Shown one piece after another: positions 7,742 to 15,928 of a stretch of DNA of 42,121 nt (positions are counted from its first letter, which is position 1; each line of letters starts with the position of its first letter). The stretch covers positions 1 through 42,121 of the forward strand of contig CAZUGA010000040.1 of assembly GCA_964619885.1 (NCBI GenBank). The letters run 5' to 3'. The stretch comes from CAZUGA01 sp964619885 (GTDB lineage Bacteria; Pseudomonadota; Gammaproteobacteria; Methylococcales; UBA1147). A model generated the notes under the pieces. That model saw only the letters and a list, made by a program, of their open reading frames with translations, searched no databases and was not told where the DNA came from. Made by a program: the position numbers and the translations under genes.

Positions 7742-8134
7742 TTAACGTTTTGAGTATTGTGGTCTTTTTCTAGCTTTGTGCAACCCCACCTTTTTACGTT
7801 CTACGACACGGGAGTCGCGCGTCACGTAACCCGCCTTTCGCAATGGGGGGCGATTCTCCTCGTCAAAATCGATCAACGCGCGGGTAATGCCATGGCGTAT
7901 CGCGCCGGCTTGGCCTGAAGGCCCACCGCCAACAACTTTGATTACAAAATCAAATTTACCGGCCGAATCAACACATTCCAGAGGCTGCCGCGCGATCATT
8001 CGATCCGTTTTTCGACCGAAATATTCATCGACCGGTTTTTTATTGACAATGATCTGACCTGACCCGGTTTTTGCAAAAACACGGGCAATCGCACTTTTCC
8101 GACGCCCGGTACCATAATACTGCGCTTCCGCCAT
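7742..8134 (-). CDS. rpsI: 30S ribosomal protein S9
   Basis: The 130-residue product is S9 along its whole length. It starts YYGTGRRKSAIARVF, has the KVVGGGPSGQAGAIRHGI segment in the middle and ends in the typical basic KARKRPQYSKR tail that reaches toward the P-site tRNA in the 30S head. The start ATG at 8134 lies 21 bases after the rplM stop, the classic rplM-rpsI pair. Transcription probably comes from the promoter before rplM and ends at the terminator beyond the tRNA-Gln gene. Confidence 0.98.
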   Translation of the reverse strand: MAEAQYYGTGRRKSAIARVFAKTGSGQIIVNKKPVDEYFGRKTDRMIARQPLECVDSAGKFDFVIKVVGGGPSGQAGAIRHGITRALIDFDEENRPPLRKAGYVTRDSRVVERKKVGLHKARKRPQYSKR

Positions 8135-8155
8135 AATATTGAGCTCGCTGTTATG

Positions 8156-8584
8156 TTAGATTTCTAATGTTTTGGGTTGTTGTGCCTGATGGCCGTGTTG
8201 CGAGCCGGCATAAACTTTTAATTTTCGGAACATGGCCCGACCCAATGGATTCTTTGGAAGCATACCTCGGACGGCTGTTTTAATGATTCTATCCGGGTGG
8301 GTCTGGCGAAGTTTGCCAAGATTGATGGCTTTCAAATTCCCAACATAACCGGTATGCCTATAATACATCTTATCTTGTTCTTTATTGCCCGTCACGCGTA
8401 CTTTTTCCGCATTAACTACAACAATATAGTCGCCGGTATCAACGTGCGGGGTATACTCCGGCTTATGCTTCCCACGAAGGCGCCGCGCAATTTCGGTTGC
8501 CAAGCGACCCAGTGTTTTACCGTCGGCATCAACCACATACCAATCGCGCTTTACTTCGGCAGGTTTCGCGCTGAATGTTTTCAT
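8156..8584 (-). CDS. rplM: 50S ribosomal protein L13
   Basis: The 142-residue product matches L13 in length and order: KRDWYVVDADGKTLGRLAT near the start, the RGKHKPEYTPHVDTGDYIVVVNA block, then HPDRIIKTAVRGMLPKNPLGR and the LKVYAGSQHGHQAQQPK end. L13 is an early assembly protein of the 50S subunit. It is the first gene of a unit with rpsI and tRNA-Gln, and a good promoter lies 39-67 bases before its ATG. Only 83 bases separate it from the polysaccharide dehydratase gene upstream, which is on the same strand, so read-through from that cluster is also possible. Confidence 0.98.
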   Translation of the reverse strand: MKTFSAKPAEVKRDWYVVDADGKTLGRLATEIARRLRGKHKPEYTPHVDTGDYIVVVNAEKVRVTGNKEQDKMYYRHTGYVGNLKAINLGKLRQTHPDRIIKTAVRGMLPKNPLGRAMFRKLKVYAGSQHGHQAQQPKTLEI

Positions 8585-8622
8585 TAATGTTACGTTCCGT
8601 GGATAGGATTGAAAAGGCGGGA

Positions 8623-8651
8623 ATTTTACTAGGTACTTGTTAATTACGCAA
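8623..8651 (-). promoter_or_regulatory. rplM: Sigma-70-type promoter for rplM-rpsI-tRNA-Gln
   Basis: On the minus strand TTGCGT (8646-8651) and TAAAAT (8623-8628) are separated by exactly 17 bases. The pair lies in the short gap between the WbpM-like gene and rplM, where a strong ribosomal-protein promoter is expected. Start of transcription would be about 30 bases before the rplM ATG. Confidence 0.65.
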
Positions 8652-8667
8652 GGTGTTTCCCAGGCTA

Positions 8668-10551
8668 CTATGATTTTAACCGCGCCCTATCGATATGGAT
8701 CAAGTTCTCCGGAGCGTTCCCGTGCCGCGTATATTCCGGTACCAAAACCGCAAGTGCCGCAACAATATTCTTATCATCAAATACATCGCAAGCCCTCTCC
8801 AGCTTAGCAAGTTGGTCGCGCAATTTTCTTGCGTCGGTACTGCGTGACAACGCAAGTCTCAGTTTGCTGTGGCTGGTGGCGGCTAAGCGTTCCTGCTGGT
8901 GGAATAGTTCTTCGAACATTTTTTCCCCGGGGCGTAAGCCTATATACTCGATATCGATATCTTCATTTAGGCGTTTTCCGCTCAAGCGAATCATTTGCTC
9001 CGCCAGGTAGCGAATTTTCACCGGTTCACCCATATCCAGCACAAAAATCTCGCCTCCATCACCCACTGCGGCAGCTTGCATGATCAACTGACAAGCCTCT
9101 GGAATGGTCATAAAAAAACGAGAAATTTCCGGGTCTGTTACCGTTACTGGTCCGCCAAATTTGATTTGTTTCCGAAACAACGGCACTACGCTACCGGCAG
9201 AATCCAGTACATTACCGAACCGAACCGTGATAAATTTCGTCGGTCCCTCACCGCTTAAGGTTTGACAGAGTATTTCCGCAGCCCGCTTGCAGGTTCCCAT
9301 TATATTGGTCGGATTTACCGCTTTGTCGGTTGAAATCAGGACAAACTCTTTGACTTTACAACGTATTGCAGCTTCGGCTACACGCTTAGTCCCAACGACA
9401 TTATTTTTTGCTGCTTCCCTGACCTGGGATTGCAGCAACGGAACGTGTTTGTACGCCGCCGCATGAAAGATAATTTCCGGTTTATATTTCTGTAACGCGT
9501 GCTCGATCGCAACTTGATCGGTCACATCGCCCAGCACCGCTCTAAAATTTAATTGCGGAAATTTTCGCGACAGCTCGGCTTCGATCTTATAAAGATTGAA
9601 TTCGCTTTTTTCGAAAATTATCAGCTTTGCCACCGGTAACTTGGCCAACTGTAAGCACAATTCAGATCCGATGGACCCACCACCACCCGTGATTAGTACG
9701 GTTTTGTGGCCCAAACGCGCGGAAATATGATCCCAATCAAGCCGGACCGGGTCCCGCCCCAAAAGATCCACTATCGATACATCCCTAAGCTCTCGCTGGG
9801 TTACCCGTCCCGATAAAACTTCTTTTACCGACGGCAAGGTCAAAAACGAAACATTGCAGGATTCACAATTCTCAACAAAATGGCGCATTTGTTTATCGTT
9901 GGCCGAAGGAACCGCGATCAATACGACGTCTATATTCAAACGCGCAACCAAGCGGGGAATTTTCTCGGTCGTACCGTGCACACGCAACCCATGAATTTCC
10001 CTGCGTCTTTTGGCGATATCATCGTCCACAAATCCTACTGGGATAAATTCAGAGTCGGGTTCACGCAGCAAGTCCCTCACTAGCATTTCGCCCGCCATTC
10101 CGGCGCCGATGATTAATGCCCGCGGCCCAACTTTTTCATATTGCCGACTATCTTTCCATGAACGGTAAAGAAAACGGGGACTGCACAGCAACAAACCGAG
10201 TAATACGCTATATAGCGGTAATACTGATCGCGGAACGCCATACAGGCGTGTAAATAAAAACAAACCCACTCCGATGACAAGAATCCCGGTCGCAACCGCC
10301 TTACCAATCCGAATCAGGTCTGGAATCGACGCGAATCGCCAGACTCCGCGATATAGCCCGAATAACCTAAATATAATGGTCTGAATAACAACAACAATCG
10401 GCAAATACAGCAGCGCTCTATGCAAGGCAAAATCTGGGATAACCCCCATGTTAAAGCGAAGCCAATATGCCCCCATCCACGCAACCGGGACCATAAGCAT
10501 ATCATGCAAAAAAACCGCATTGGGGGACCGCAGTTTGAGTCGAATTGCCAT
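8668..10551 (-). CDS. WbpM/CapD-like membrane nucleotide-sugar 4,6-dehydratase
   Basis: The 627-residue protein has the full-length WbpM layout: about four N-terminal membrane segments (residues roughly 15-120), a first Rossmann-like domain starting ALIIGAGMAGEMLVRDLL, and a C-terminal SDR dehydratase domain with the NAD site VLITGGGGSIGSELC. The catalytic region reads LISTDKAVNPTNIMGTCKR, so methionine stands where most SDRs have tyrosine, the SMK-type triad known from WbpM and FlaA1. Such enzymes convert UDP-GlcNAc to the 4-keto-6-deoxy sugar that leads to QuiNAc, FucNAc or bacillosamine. It is the last gene of the polysaccharide cluster and follows the WbpL-like transferase after 95 bases, as wbpM follows wbpL in Pseudomonas O-antigen loci. 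Enzyme class is secure; the final sugar depends on the reductase/epimerase upstream. Confidence 0.92.
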   Translation of the reverse strand: MAIRLKLRSPNAVFLHDMLMVPVAWMGAYWLRFNMGVIPDFALHRALLYLPIVVVIQTIIFRLFGLYRGVWRFASIPDLIRIGKAVATGILVIGVGLFLFTRLYGVPRSVLPLYSVLLGLLLCSPRFLYRSWKDSRQYEKVGPRALIIGAGMAGEMLVRDLLREPDSEFIPVGFVDDDIAKRRREIHGLRVHGTTEKIPRLVARLNIDVVLIAVPSANDKQMRHFVENCESCNVSFLTLPSVKEVLSGRVTQRELRDVSIVDLLGRDPVRLDWDHISARLGHKTVLITGGGGSIGSELCLQLAKLPVAKLIIFEKSEFNLYKIEAELSRKFPQLNFRAVLGDVTDQVAIEHALQKYKPEIIFHAAAYKHVPLLQSQVREAAKNNVVGTKRVAEAAIRCKVKEFVLISTDKAVNPTNIMGTCKRAAEILCQTLSGEGPTKFITVRFGNVLDSAGSVVPLFRKQIKFGGPVTVTDPEISRFFMTIPEACQLIMQAAAVGDGGEIFVLDMGEPVKIRYLAEQMIRLSGKRLNEDIDIEYIGLRPGEKMFEELFHQQERLAATSHSKLRLALSRSTDARKLRDQLAKLERACDVFDDKNIVAALAVLVPEYTRHGNAPENLIHIDRARLKS

Positions 10552-10646
10552 TTTAAACTTTCGATTGCATTGTGTATTAATCGGCTTAGATCACGCCTAC
10601 GACGCCTGAATTCGGCAATATAGTGTTGTATGCGATCCCGGCTTAT

Positions 10647-11663
10647 TTAATTGTCCACAATACCAGCGTTTAAACGGTATGCCAAAATAAACAAAGGCAA
10701 GACGGCCAGCACGCAAATAAGCACCGCCGCGCCAGGCCAAACCAATGTCATCGCAGCCCAAGGCAATAACCAAAATATATTAATCAACAACACAGAACCG
10801 GTCACTTTAACGTGACTGCGGTATAACCGGCTGGCGTGCTGATACGCGTGGCTGCAATGCGCCTGATACCATCGGTCTCGGCGCAAAACCCGGCGAAATA
10901 GTGTAAAGGTCGCGTCGACCCAAAAAACCGCCAGTAATATTAGCCAGGTCCATATCGACAAGCCTCCCGAATGCTCGCTAATCAGCGCAAGGCCTCCCAG
11001 AACAAAACCCAAAAAACCGCTGCCAACATCACCCATAAAAATATTTGCCGGCGGCCAATTCCAAATCAGAAAACCCAGACAAGCCGATGCGAGAATAGCA
11101 AGCATCAGGAGTTCGTTTCCTGCGTTGCCCAAAAAGAGCTCAAGCAGGCCCGCGGCCAACGCGGCAAATAACGCTTCGCTTCCGGCAATCCCGTCAATAC
11201 CATCCATGAAATTGTATAAGTTGAGCAGCCAAACCAAAAAAACTGCTCCAAACGCATAACCGAAGATCGACAGATTCAAATTGATCCCCACCAAATTCAG
11301 GGTTGGGAAACCGCCGATCCAATATAGCGTCCAAGCAGCGGCCATAAAGTGGATCAAGATCCGCCATCTAGCAGGCACATGCTGATGGTCATCAAAAAAC
11401 CCCACCGCCGCAACCAAACTGCCTCCCCCAAACAAGGCTATGGTAATTTCAAAGGTTATTGCACGCGAAGCATACAGATACAAAAGACCCGCAAAAAACG
11501 TCAGTACAATGGCCAGCCCACCACCGCGGGGCGTCGGCGTTGTATGTGAACTTCGCGCGTTGGGTATATCAATTAGGGAACGAGATAACGCATATTTTCG
11601 AATGAGCCCGGTACCGGACCAAGCCAACCCAGTACCCACTACAAAGATCAGTAATAACTCCAT
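10647..11663 (-). CDS. WbpL/WecA-like undecaprenyl-phosphate sugar-1-phosphate transferase (MraY family)
   Basis: The 338-residue integral membrane protein has about ten hydrophobic segments and the conserved loops of the polyprenyl-phosphate N-acetylhexosamine-1-phosphate transferase family. RSSHTTPTPRGGG is near the start, FFDDHQHVPARWR supplies the adjacent aspartates, NLYNFMDGIDGIAG is the catalytic DGxDG-type loop, and NIFMGDVGSGFLGF and the final HxxH-like CSHAYQHA segment follow. It starts glycan synthesis by moving a HexNAc-1-phosphate, here probably a 6-deoxy HexNAc made by the flanking genes, onto undecaprenyl phosphate at the inner membrane. The ATG at 11663 is 17 bases after the epimerase stop, indicating an operon. 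WecA itself is usually found in an enterobacterial common antigen context, so WbpL is the better analogy. Confidence 0.92.
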   Translation of the reverse strand: MELLLIFVVGTGLAWSGTGLIRKYALSRSLIDIPNARSSHTTPTPRGGGLAIVLTFFAGLLYLYASRAITFEITIALFGGGSLVAAVGFFDDHQHVPARWRILIHFMAAAWTLYWIGGFPTLNLVGINLNLSIFGYAFGAVFLVWLLNLYNFMDGIDGIAGSEALFAALAAGLLELFLGNAGNELLMLAILASACLGFLIWNWPPANIFMGDVGSGFLGFVLGGLALISEHSGGLSIWTWLILLAVFWVDATFTLFRRVLRRDRWYQAHCSHAYQHASRLYRSHVKVTGSVLLINIFWLLPWAAMTLVWPGAAVLICVLAVLPLFILAYRLNAGIVDN

Positions 11664-11680
11664 GCGTCGTTACAATAATG

Positions 11681-12625
11681 TCAATTTGACAGATACCAGG
11701 ACACGGTTCGCTGCAAACCTTTTTTCACAGAGTACGGTGGCTTCCAACCCAATAAGCGCTGAGCTTTGTCGGTATCAAGCCGCAATGATCCGCACAATCG
11801 TTCCAATTCGGCCCTTTTACCGAGCAGCACGCCAAAAAAAGTCAACACAGCGATCGGCACCGGCAACATCCGAATCGATTTATGCATTTCACCAGCAAGA
11901 CCCGAAATCAAATCTCGGGTGGACAAATCTTCATTATCGGAAACCAAAAAGATTTGCCCGGCTGCTTGCAGATGAACCAGACACAGCACCAAAAAGTCGC
12001 AGAAATTGTATACGCTGATTAAACTTCGCCTATTGTTCACGCAACCAAACGGCAACGGAACACCAAGGTCCACCAGCTTCAACAAACGAATAAAATTTCC
12101 ACCGACACCGGGACCGTAAACCAGGGGTGGTCGAATAACGACGATCTCTAAACCCGTTTGTTCAGCAACCTCGAACAAGCTTTGTTCCGCTTCGTACTTC
12201 GAAATAGCGTAGGCGTCCTGCGGGGACGCCGCATCGTCTGGATCGAACGGACTACCTGGGGTTTGCTCACCGTTTACCTTTATGCTGCTAACGTAAAGCA
12301 TTCGCTTAACCCCAGCGGCAGCGGCCTGTAGTGCCAAAGACCGGCTACCGCTGGTATTCACCGCACGAAATGATGCTAATGGATTTTCCGACGTTTCGTT
12401 CATAACATGAACACGTGCCGCCAAATGAATTACCGCATCTACACCTTCCAAAAGTTGCGACCATTCGGTCGTCGCGTCGATCCCTCCCACCACTACAGTT
12501 TTTCTTCCAGATATTGACGCATCGGATGCTCTAACGCACGGAATAAAGTCATGACCAGCGGCATCCAACGCCGCACAAACATGCTTTCCGATAAAGCCGG
12601 ACGCACCGGTCACCAAAACATTCAT
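11681..12625 (-). CDS. NAD-dependent epimerase/4-reductase (WbpK/WbpV-like extended SDR)
   Basis: This 314-residue extended SDR starts MNVLVTGASGFIGKHV, giving the TGxxGFxG nucleotide site at once. The catalytic set is visible as SSIK around Ser113/Ser114 and YAISK with Tyr139 and Lys143. The ATG at 12625 is chosen because it overlaps the stop of the upstream GT2 gene (ATGA) and because 19 longer-frame residues before it are not conserved in kind. Between a GT2 and a WbpL-like gene followed by a WbpM-like gene, its place matches wbpK or wbpV, whose products reduce the 4-keto intermediate from WbpM to UDP-FucNAc or UDP-QuiNAc. The choice between those two sugars, or a plain UDP-hexose 4-epimerase role, cannot be made from sequence by eye. 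Confidence 0.85.
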   Translation of the reverse strand: MNVLVTGASGFIGKHVCAALDAAGHDFIPCVRASDASISGRKTVVVGGIDATTEWSQLLEGVDAVIHLAARVHVMNETSENPLASFRAVNTSGSRSLALQAAAAGVKRMLYVSSIKVNGEQTPGSPFDPDDAASPQDAYAISKYEAEQSLFEVAEQTGLEIVVIRPPLVYGPGVGGNFIRLLKLVDLGVPLPFGCVNNRRSLISVYNFCDFLVLCLVHLQAAGQIFLVSDNEDLSTRDLISGLAGEMHKSIRMLPVPIAVLTFFGVLLGKRAELERLCGSLRLDTDKAQRLLGWKPPYSVKKGLQRTVSWYLSN

Positions 12626-13377
12626 GCTGGTCTCCGGATCAACTGCAATACTTTCACCAGGTATTTTGAATAAATTTTGCACAAATTAGTGGAAATCCCA
12701 TTTTCTCTACACGCGCGCAAAATTTCACGATTCAATATCACATTGCTTTTCCAGCTTTGCGTACTAACCCCGCCGGTACGCATCTTGACCAACACTTCAT
12801 CCAGATAAACCGACCGAACCCCACTATTTGCGAACATCCGTGCCACCAACTCATAATCCGCCGCGATTTGGTAGTCGGTTTTAAATAGGCCAAATTTATC
12901 GAACATATTGCGGCGCAAATACAAGGTTGGATGCGCTGGCATTTGACCATAGGCGAGTCTGGCTGGGCTAAATGACTTCGAACTGAAATAGCGCACTACT
13001 TTTGAATCATCCCCCGGACGTACATACACCAAATCGGCATAACAGGCATCAATCCGTTTAGAATCAAATGCTCCCGCGACATGGCTCAACGCGTCTGGAC
13101 CGGCGTAAATATCATCGGCGTTCAAAAAACCAATGACATCACCGGTAGCAAGCACAATACCTTTGTTCATCGCGTGGTAAATTCCGCTATCCGGCTCAGA
13201 AATCCACCTTAGCGCATCCGATTTGTTTCGCCGAATCACATCGACGGTAGAATCTGACGAGGCACCATCGATAACCAAATGTTCGATATCCGAGTAAGTC
13301 TGCGACGCGACTGACCCTAACGCATCCGCTATAGTATTTGCAGCATTGAATGAAACGGTTATTACAGAAATCTTCAA
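12622..13377 (-). CDS. Family 2 glycosyltransferase (WcaE-like)
   Basis: The 251-residue protein is a GT-A fold family 2 transferase: VITVSFNAANTI at the start, the HLVIDGASSDST nucleotide-binding strand, and FLNADDIY carrying the metal-binding acidic motif. HPTLYLRR and the AADYELVARM segment are typical of the WcaE/slr-type branch that adds single sugars during exopolysaccharide synthesis. No membrane segment is seen, so it works in the cytoplasm at the membrane surface. The start is TTG (13377), the first codon before the conserved beta strand, without a clear ribosome site. It overlaps the next gene by four bases (ATGA), so translation is probably coupled. Acceptor and donor are unknown. 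Confidence 0.88.
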   Translation of the reverse strand: MKISVITVSFNAANTIADALGSVASQTYSDIEHLVIDGASSDSTVDVIRRNKSDALRWISEPDSGIYHAMNKGIVLATGDVIGFLNADDIYAGPDALSHVAGAFDSKRIDACYADLVYVRPGDDSKVVRYFSSKSFSPARLAYGQMPAHPTLYLRRNMFDKFGLFKTDYQIAADYELVARMFANSGVRSVYLDEVLVKMRTGGVSTQSWKSNVILNREILRACRENGISTNLCKIYSKYLVKVLQLIRRPA

Positions 13378-13410
13378 AACTGCAAAATCAAGGCGCTATA
13401 AAATCTCGCT

Positions 13411-13962
13411 TTAACACTCTAATGGGTCCTCCCTCCGTTTTCGTATCGCCTCCGCTGGAACTCCCTGGTATATCCAACCTGAGTTTAAATCCCATGTCGC
13501 AACACTGCCAAGCGTTAGCACGGCTTCTGCATGCACTGTCACCCCAGGACCCACGGTAGACTTTGCACACAACCATGCCTTGTCTTCTAAAGTGATCGGT
13601 TTCCGAATTAAATCAAAATTTTCGTTTGTCCAATCGTGACTACCGGTACATAGGTACACACCTTGCGAAACACAACAATGACTACCAATTGTGACGTCCG
13701 CCAGATTGTCGATCCAAACGCTGTCGCCGATCCACGAATAATCACCAACCTTGAGTCGCCATGGAAATTTAACTCTAACCCCTGGATGGATCACTACGCC
13801 CCGTCCAATGGTTGCACCGAATAAACGTAAAAGCCAAACTCTGTGTCGGCTTCCGGGTAGAAAGGAGCGTACCAGAAATGTTTCGCATAGTACCCACATC
13901 GCTTCGGTAATACGTGAACGCCCGCGGTTAAATTCGGAATTATTATACTTATCCAATCGCAT
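13411..13962 (-). CDS. WcaF-like hexapeptide-repeat acetyltransferase
   Basis: The 183-residue protein is a left-handed beta-helix acyltransferase of the colanic acid WcaF type. The leading part LVRSFLPGSRHRVWLLRLFGATIG is characteristic, followed by imperfect hexapeptide repeats (IGRGVVIHPGVRVKFPWRL, then VGDYSWIGDSVWID), and the CTGSHDW segment carries the catalytic-type histidine. It probably transfers an acetyl group from acetyl-CoA to a lipid-linked sugar of the repeat unit. It lies 33 bases before the GT2 gene and 74 bases after the GT4 gene, all on the same strand. The length is normal for the family. Confidence 0.9.
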   Translation of the reverse strand: MRLDKYNNSEFNRGRSRITEAMWVLCETFLVRSFLPGSRHRVWLLRLFGATIGRGVVIHPGVRVKFPWRLKVGDYSWIGDSVWIDNLADVTIGSHCCVSQGVYLCTGSHDWTNENFDLIRKPITLEDKAWLCAKSTVGPGVTVHAEAVLTLGSVATWDLNSGWIYQGVPAEAIRKRREDPLEC

Positions 13963-14036
13963 TGTTTTTATCGTGCAAAATTCTACCTAATCCGAGCGAC
14001 ATTATAAGGCAACGACTGGCGTCGAGTATTGACCGA

Positions 14037-15197
14037 TCAGGAATTATTCGCGTCGGCACAAAGCCGCTGATACAGGCGAAGCCATTTTTTTCCAACCGAT
14101 TCCAATGAATACCGCTCGCTTACAAATGCTCGAATTTTACGCCCGTTTTCACATCTTACCGTAGCGCTCCAACCCGCCACTTCGCGCAAACTTTGTGCCA
14201 GCTCATACTTATTGGGATTGATCAACAATCCACTCCCCTCCTGCCAGTCGCTTAAACCAGTTTGATAAGTCGTAATGGTCGGAGTCCCACAAGCTGCCGC
14301 TTCCAGATTGACCATTCCGATAACCTCAGAATGAGACGGCACGACGACTATCCAAGCACGTTTTATCCACAAATTTTTCTCAGCCCCGTAGACCGGCCCG
14401 GTAAATTGGATTGTCGAATTTGCACCGTAGACCTCAACTATCCGCTTCAGCCGACTCATATACGCCTTATCTTCATCGGGTCCGACGATAACCAAACGCC
14501 AGTCATTGCCAATTTGCGCGCTGATAAAAGCCTCGATAAGTAAATCGACCCCTTTTTTCGGGTGTATACGGCCCAAAAATAAAACTATTTTCTCCAGATG
14601 CACCTCATACTCTGGAGATTCTAGATCAACGCGAGCAAGATCTACTGCATTTGGAATCAGTTCTATAGGCTTACCCGGCATTAACGCCGCCAGGTGGTCT
14701 CGCTCTAACGGGGTAATCGCATGTAATACCGATACATTCTGAAAAATTGGTTTGGCAATAAACTTCCAGTAAAGCTTTTTCTTCAACCGCTGCAGATAAC
14801 CTTGTCCATTCCAAGCCCAAGGTTCGAGCATACCGTGCACCGTCAGTACACTGGGAATTCCGGTTTCGGTTGCGATCTTTTGTGCAATCCAAGGTGCGGC
14901 CCGCCATACCCCATGTAGATGCATAATATTACAGCCAGATTCGACCAAAACTCTCCGTAATGCTCGATTAAATCCAGGTCCCCAGCGCCACGGCCTAGCC
15001 CAAACCGGGACAGAAATTTCGATCAATTGGACCTTTTTTGGCGGCGCTACGCTATCTTCGCCGGTTGCAATTACAGCGATTCGCACACCTTCGCCCACGC
15101 TGTCAGCACACCAACCGGCAACTAAGTTTACGACCGTCGTCACCCCAGTATTAAACCGTGAGTGATCTTCCGTGATGTGAATTATTCCTTTGAGCAT
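14037..15197 (-). CDS. Family 4 glycosyltransferase (GT-B fold)
   Basis: The 386-residue product has the GT4 layout. The N-terminal domain carries HITEDHSRFNTGVTTVVNLV and the MHLHGVWRAAPWIAQKIA segment; the C-terminal domain carries VLFLGRIHPKKGVDLLIEAF, the VVPSHSEVIGMVNLEAAACGTPTI block with the EX7E-type motif, and TYQTGLSDW. It adds a sugar from a nucleotide donor to a lipid-linked acceptor with retention of configuration. I use the ATG at 15197; a TTG three codons further out (15206) is equally in frame and neither has a clear ribosome site. It is the first visible gene of the polysaccharide cluster: beyond it come 240 bases of AT-rich sequence and an oppositely oriented gene, so the promoter should be in 15200-15450. 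Confidence 0.9.
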   Translation of the reverse strand: MLKGIIHITEDHSRFNTGVTTVVNLVAGWCADSVGEGVRIAVIATGEDSVAPPKKVQLIEISVPVWARPWRWGPGFNRALRRVLVESGCNIMHLHGVWRAAPWIAQKIATETGIPSVLTVHGMLEPWAWNGQGYLQRLKKKLYWKFIAKPIFQNVSVLHAITPLERDHLAALMPGKPIELIPNAVDLARVDLESPEYEVHLEKIVLFLGRIHPKKGVDLLIEAFISAQIGNDWRLVIVGPDEDKAYMSRLKRIVEVYGANSTIQFTGPVYGAEKNLWIKRAWIVVVPSHSEVIGMVNLEAAACGTPTITTYQTGLSDWQEGSGLLINPNKYELAQSLREVAGWSATVRCENGRKIRAFVSERYSLESVGKKWLRLYQRLCADANNS

Positions 15198-15400
15198 TGT
15201 TGACAATTCAGAAAAACAAGCAAATTTCTGACGAACAAAAAATCAATTCGATCGACAATAACAACCACACAATCACCAGCCCATAACATTAAGATTTTTT
15301 TAAGCGCATTTAATCGAATCACTAAGCTGTAAAATGACACACCAGAGAAGCCTCCACAAAGAATTTCCAGACCCAAACGGGGTCAAAATAACCGAAAGCG

Positions 15401-15414
15401 CCATTCATGAATGG
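15401..15414. repeat. 14-bp perfect palindrome between divergent genes
   Basis: CCATTCA and TGAATGG form an uninterrupted palindrome in the 279-base gap between the divergent GT4 and DCC-family genes. A dimeric regulator could bind there and act on both; nothing else supports this. Confidence 0.3.
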
Positions 15415-15476
15415 ATGGAACAAACGATAAACTAAAATGATACTCTGTGCCCAATCAGTCAAAAAACAAAATTGCA

Positions 15477-15857
15477 ATGGAAAAAAGCGCAGCGTGGCTA
15501 TTGTACGATGGGAAATGCCCGTTTTGCAGCCGGTATGTAAAACTCATCCGACTCAGATCTAGCATTGGTAACCTTGACCTAATCGATGCGAGATATCCAA
15601 GTAAGTATCGAGATGAAGCATTAAATGCGCGTTTGGATATTAATGAAGGTATGGTTCTCAAATATGGACAACGACTTTATCATGGCGATAACTGTATCAA
15701 CATGTTAGCACTGCTAAGTTCTCCTATAGGCATAGCGAACACGGTCAATGCCTGGCTATTCAGGTCACCGAACCGTGCAAGACTTATTTACCCATGGCTG
15801 CGGCGCATGCGCAATTTTGTATTGCTGTTGCTTCGAAGACCAAAAATTCAGATCTAA
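15477..15857 (+). CDS. DCC-family (DUF393) thiol-disulfide oxidoreductase-like protein
   Basis: The 126-residue protein begins with the family hallmark LLYDGKCPFCSRYV: an aspartate followed by a CxxC pair (Cys14 and Cys17 from the ATG used). It continues with the LIDAR and NARLDINEGMVL segments and the NMLALL helix typical of DUF393. The fold is predicted to be thioredoxin-like and the CxxC pair redox active, but no cellular substrate is established. A GTG at 15447 would add ten residues; the ATG at 15477 gives the usual short distance to the CxxC motif, though neither start has a ribosome site. The gene is alone on the plus strand, convergent with the unknown secreted protein downstream. Confidence 0.85.
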   Translation: MEKSAAWLLYDGKCPFCSRYVKLIRLRSSIGNLDLIDARYPSKYRDEALNARLDINEGMVLKYGQRLYHGDNCINMLALLSSPIGIANTVNAWLFRSPNRARLIYPWLRRMRNFVLLLLRRPKIQI

Positions 15858-15928
15858 TTTTTTGATTCTGCTCGCAACATCCTTGATGGTAGGCCTCGGT
15901 TTACTTTAAGGTGCGGCGTCTATAAATT

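Noticed and set aside
11440..12018. 192-codon plus-strand frame over the epimerase and WbpL-like genes
   Set aside because: It is antisense to two well-supported genes and has no protein-like features.
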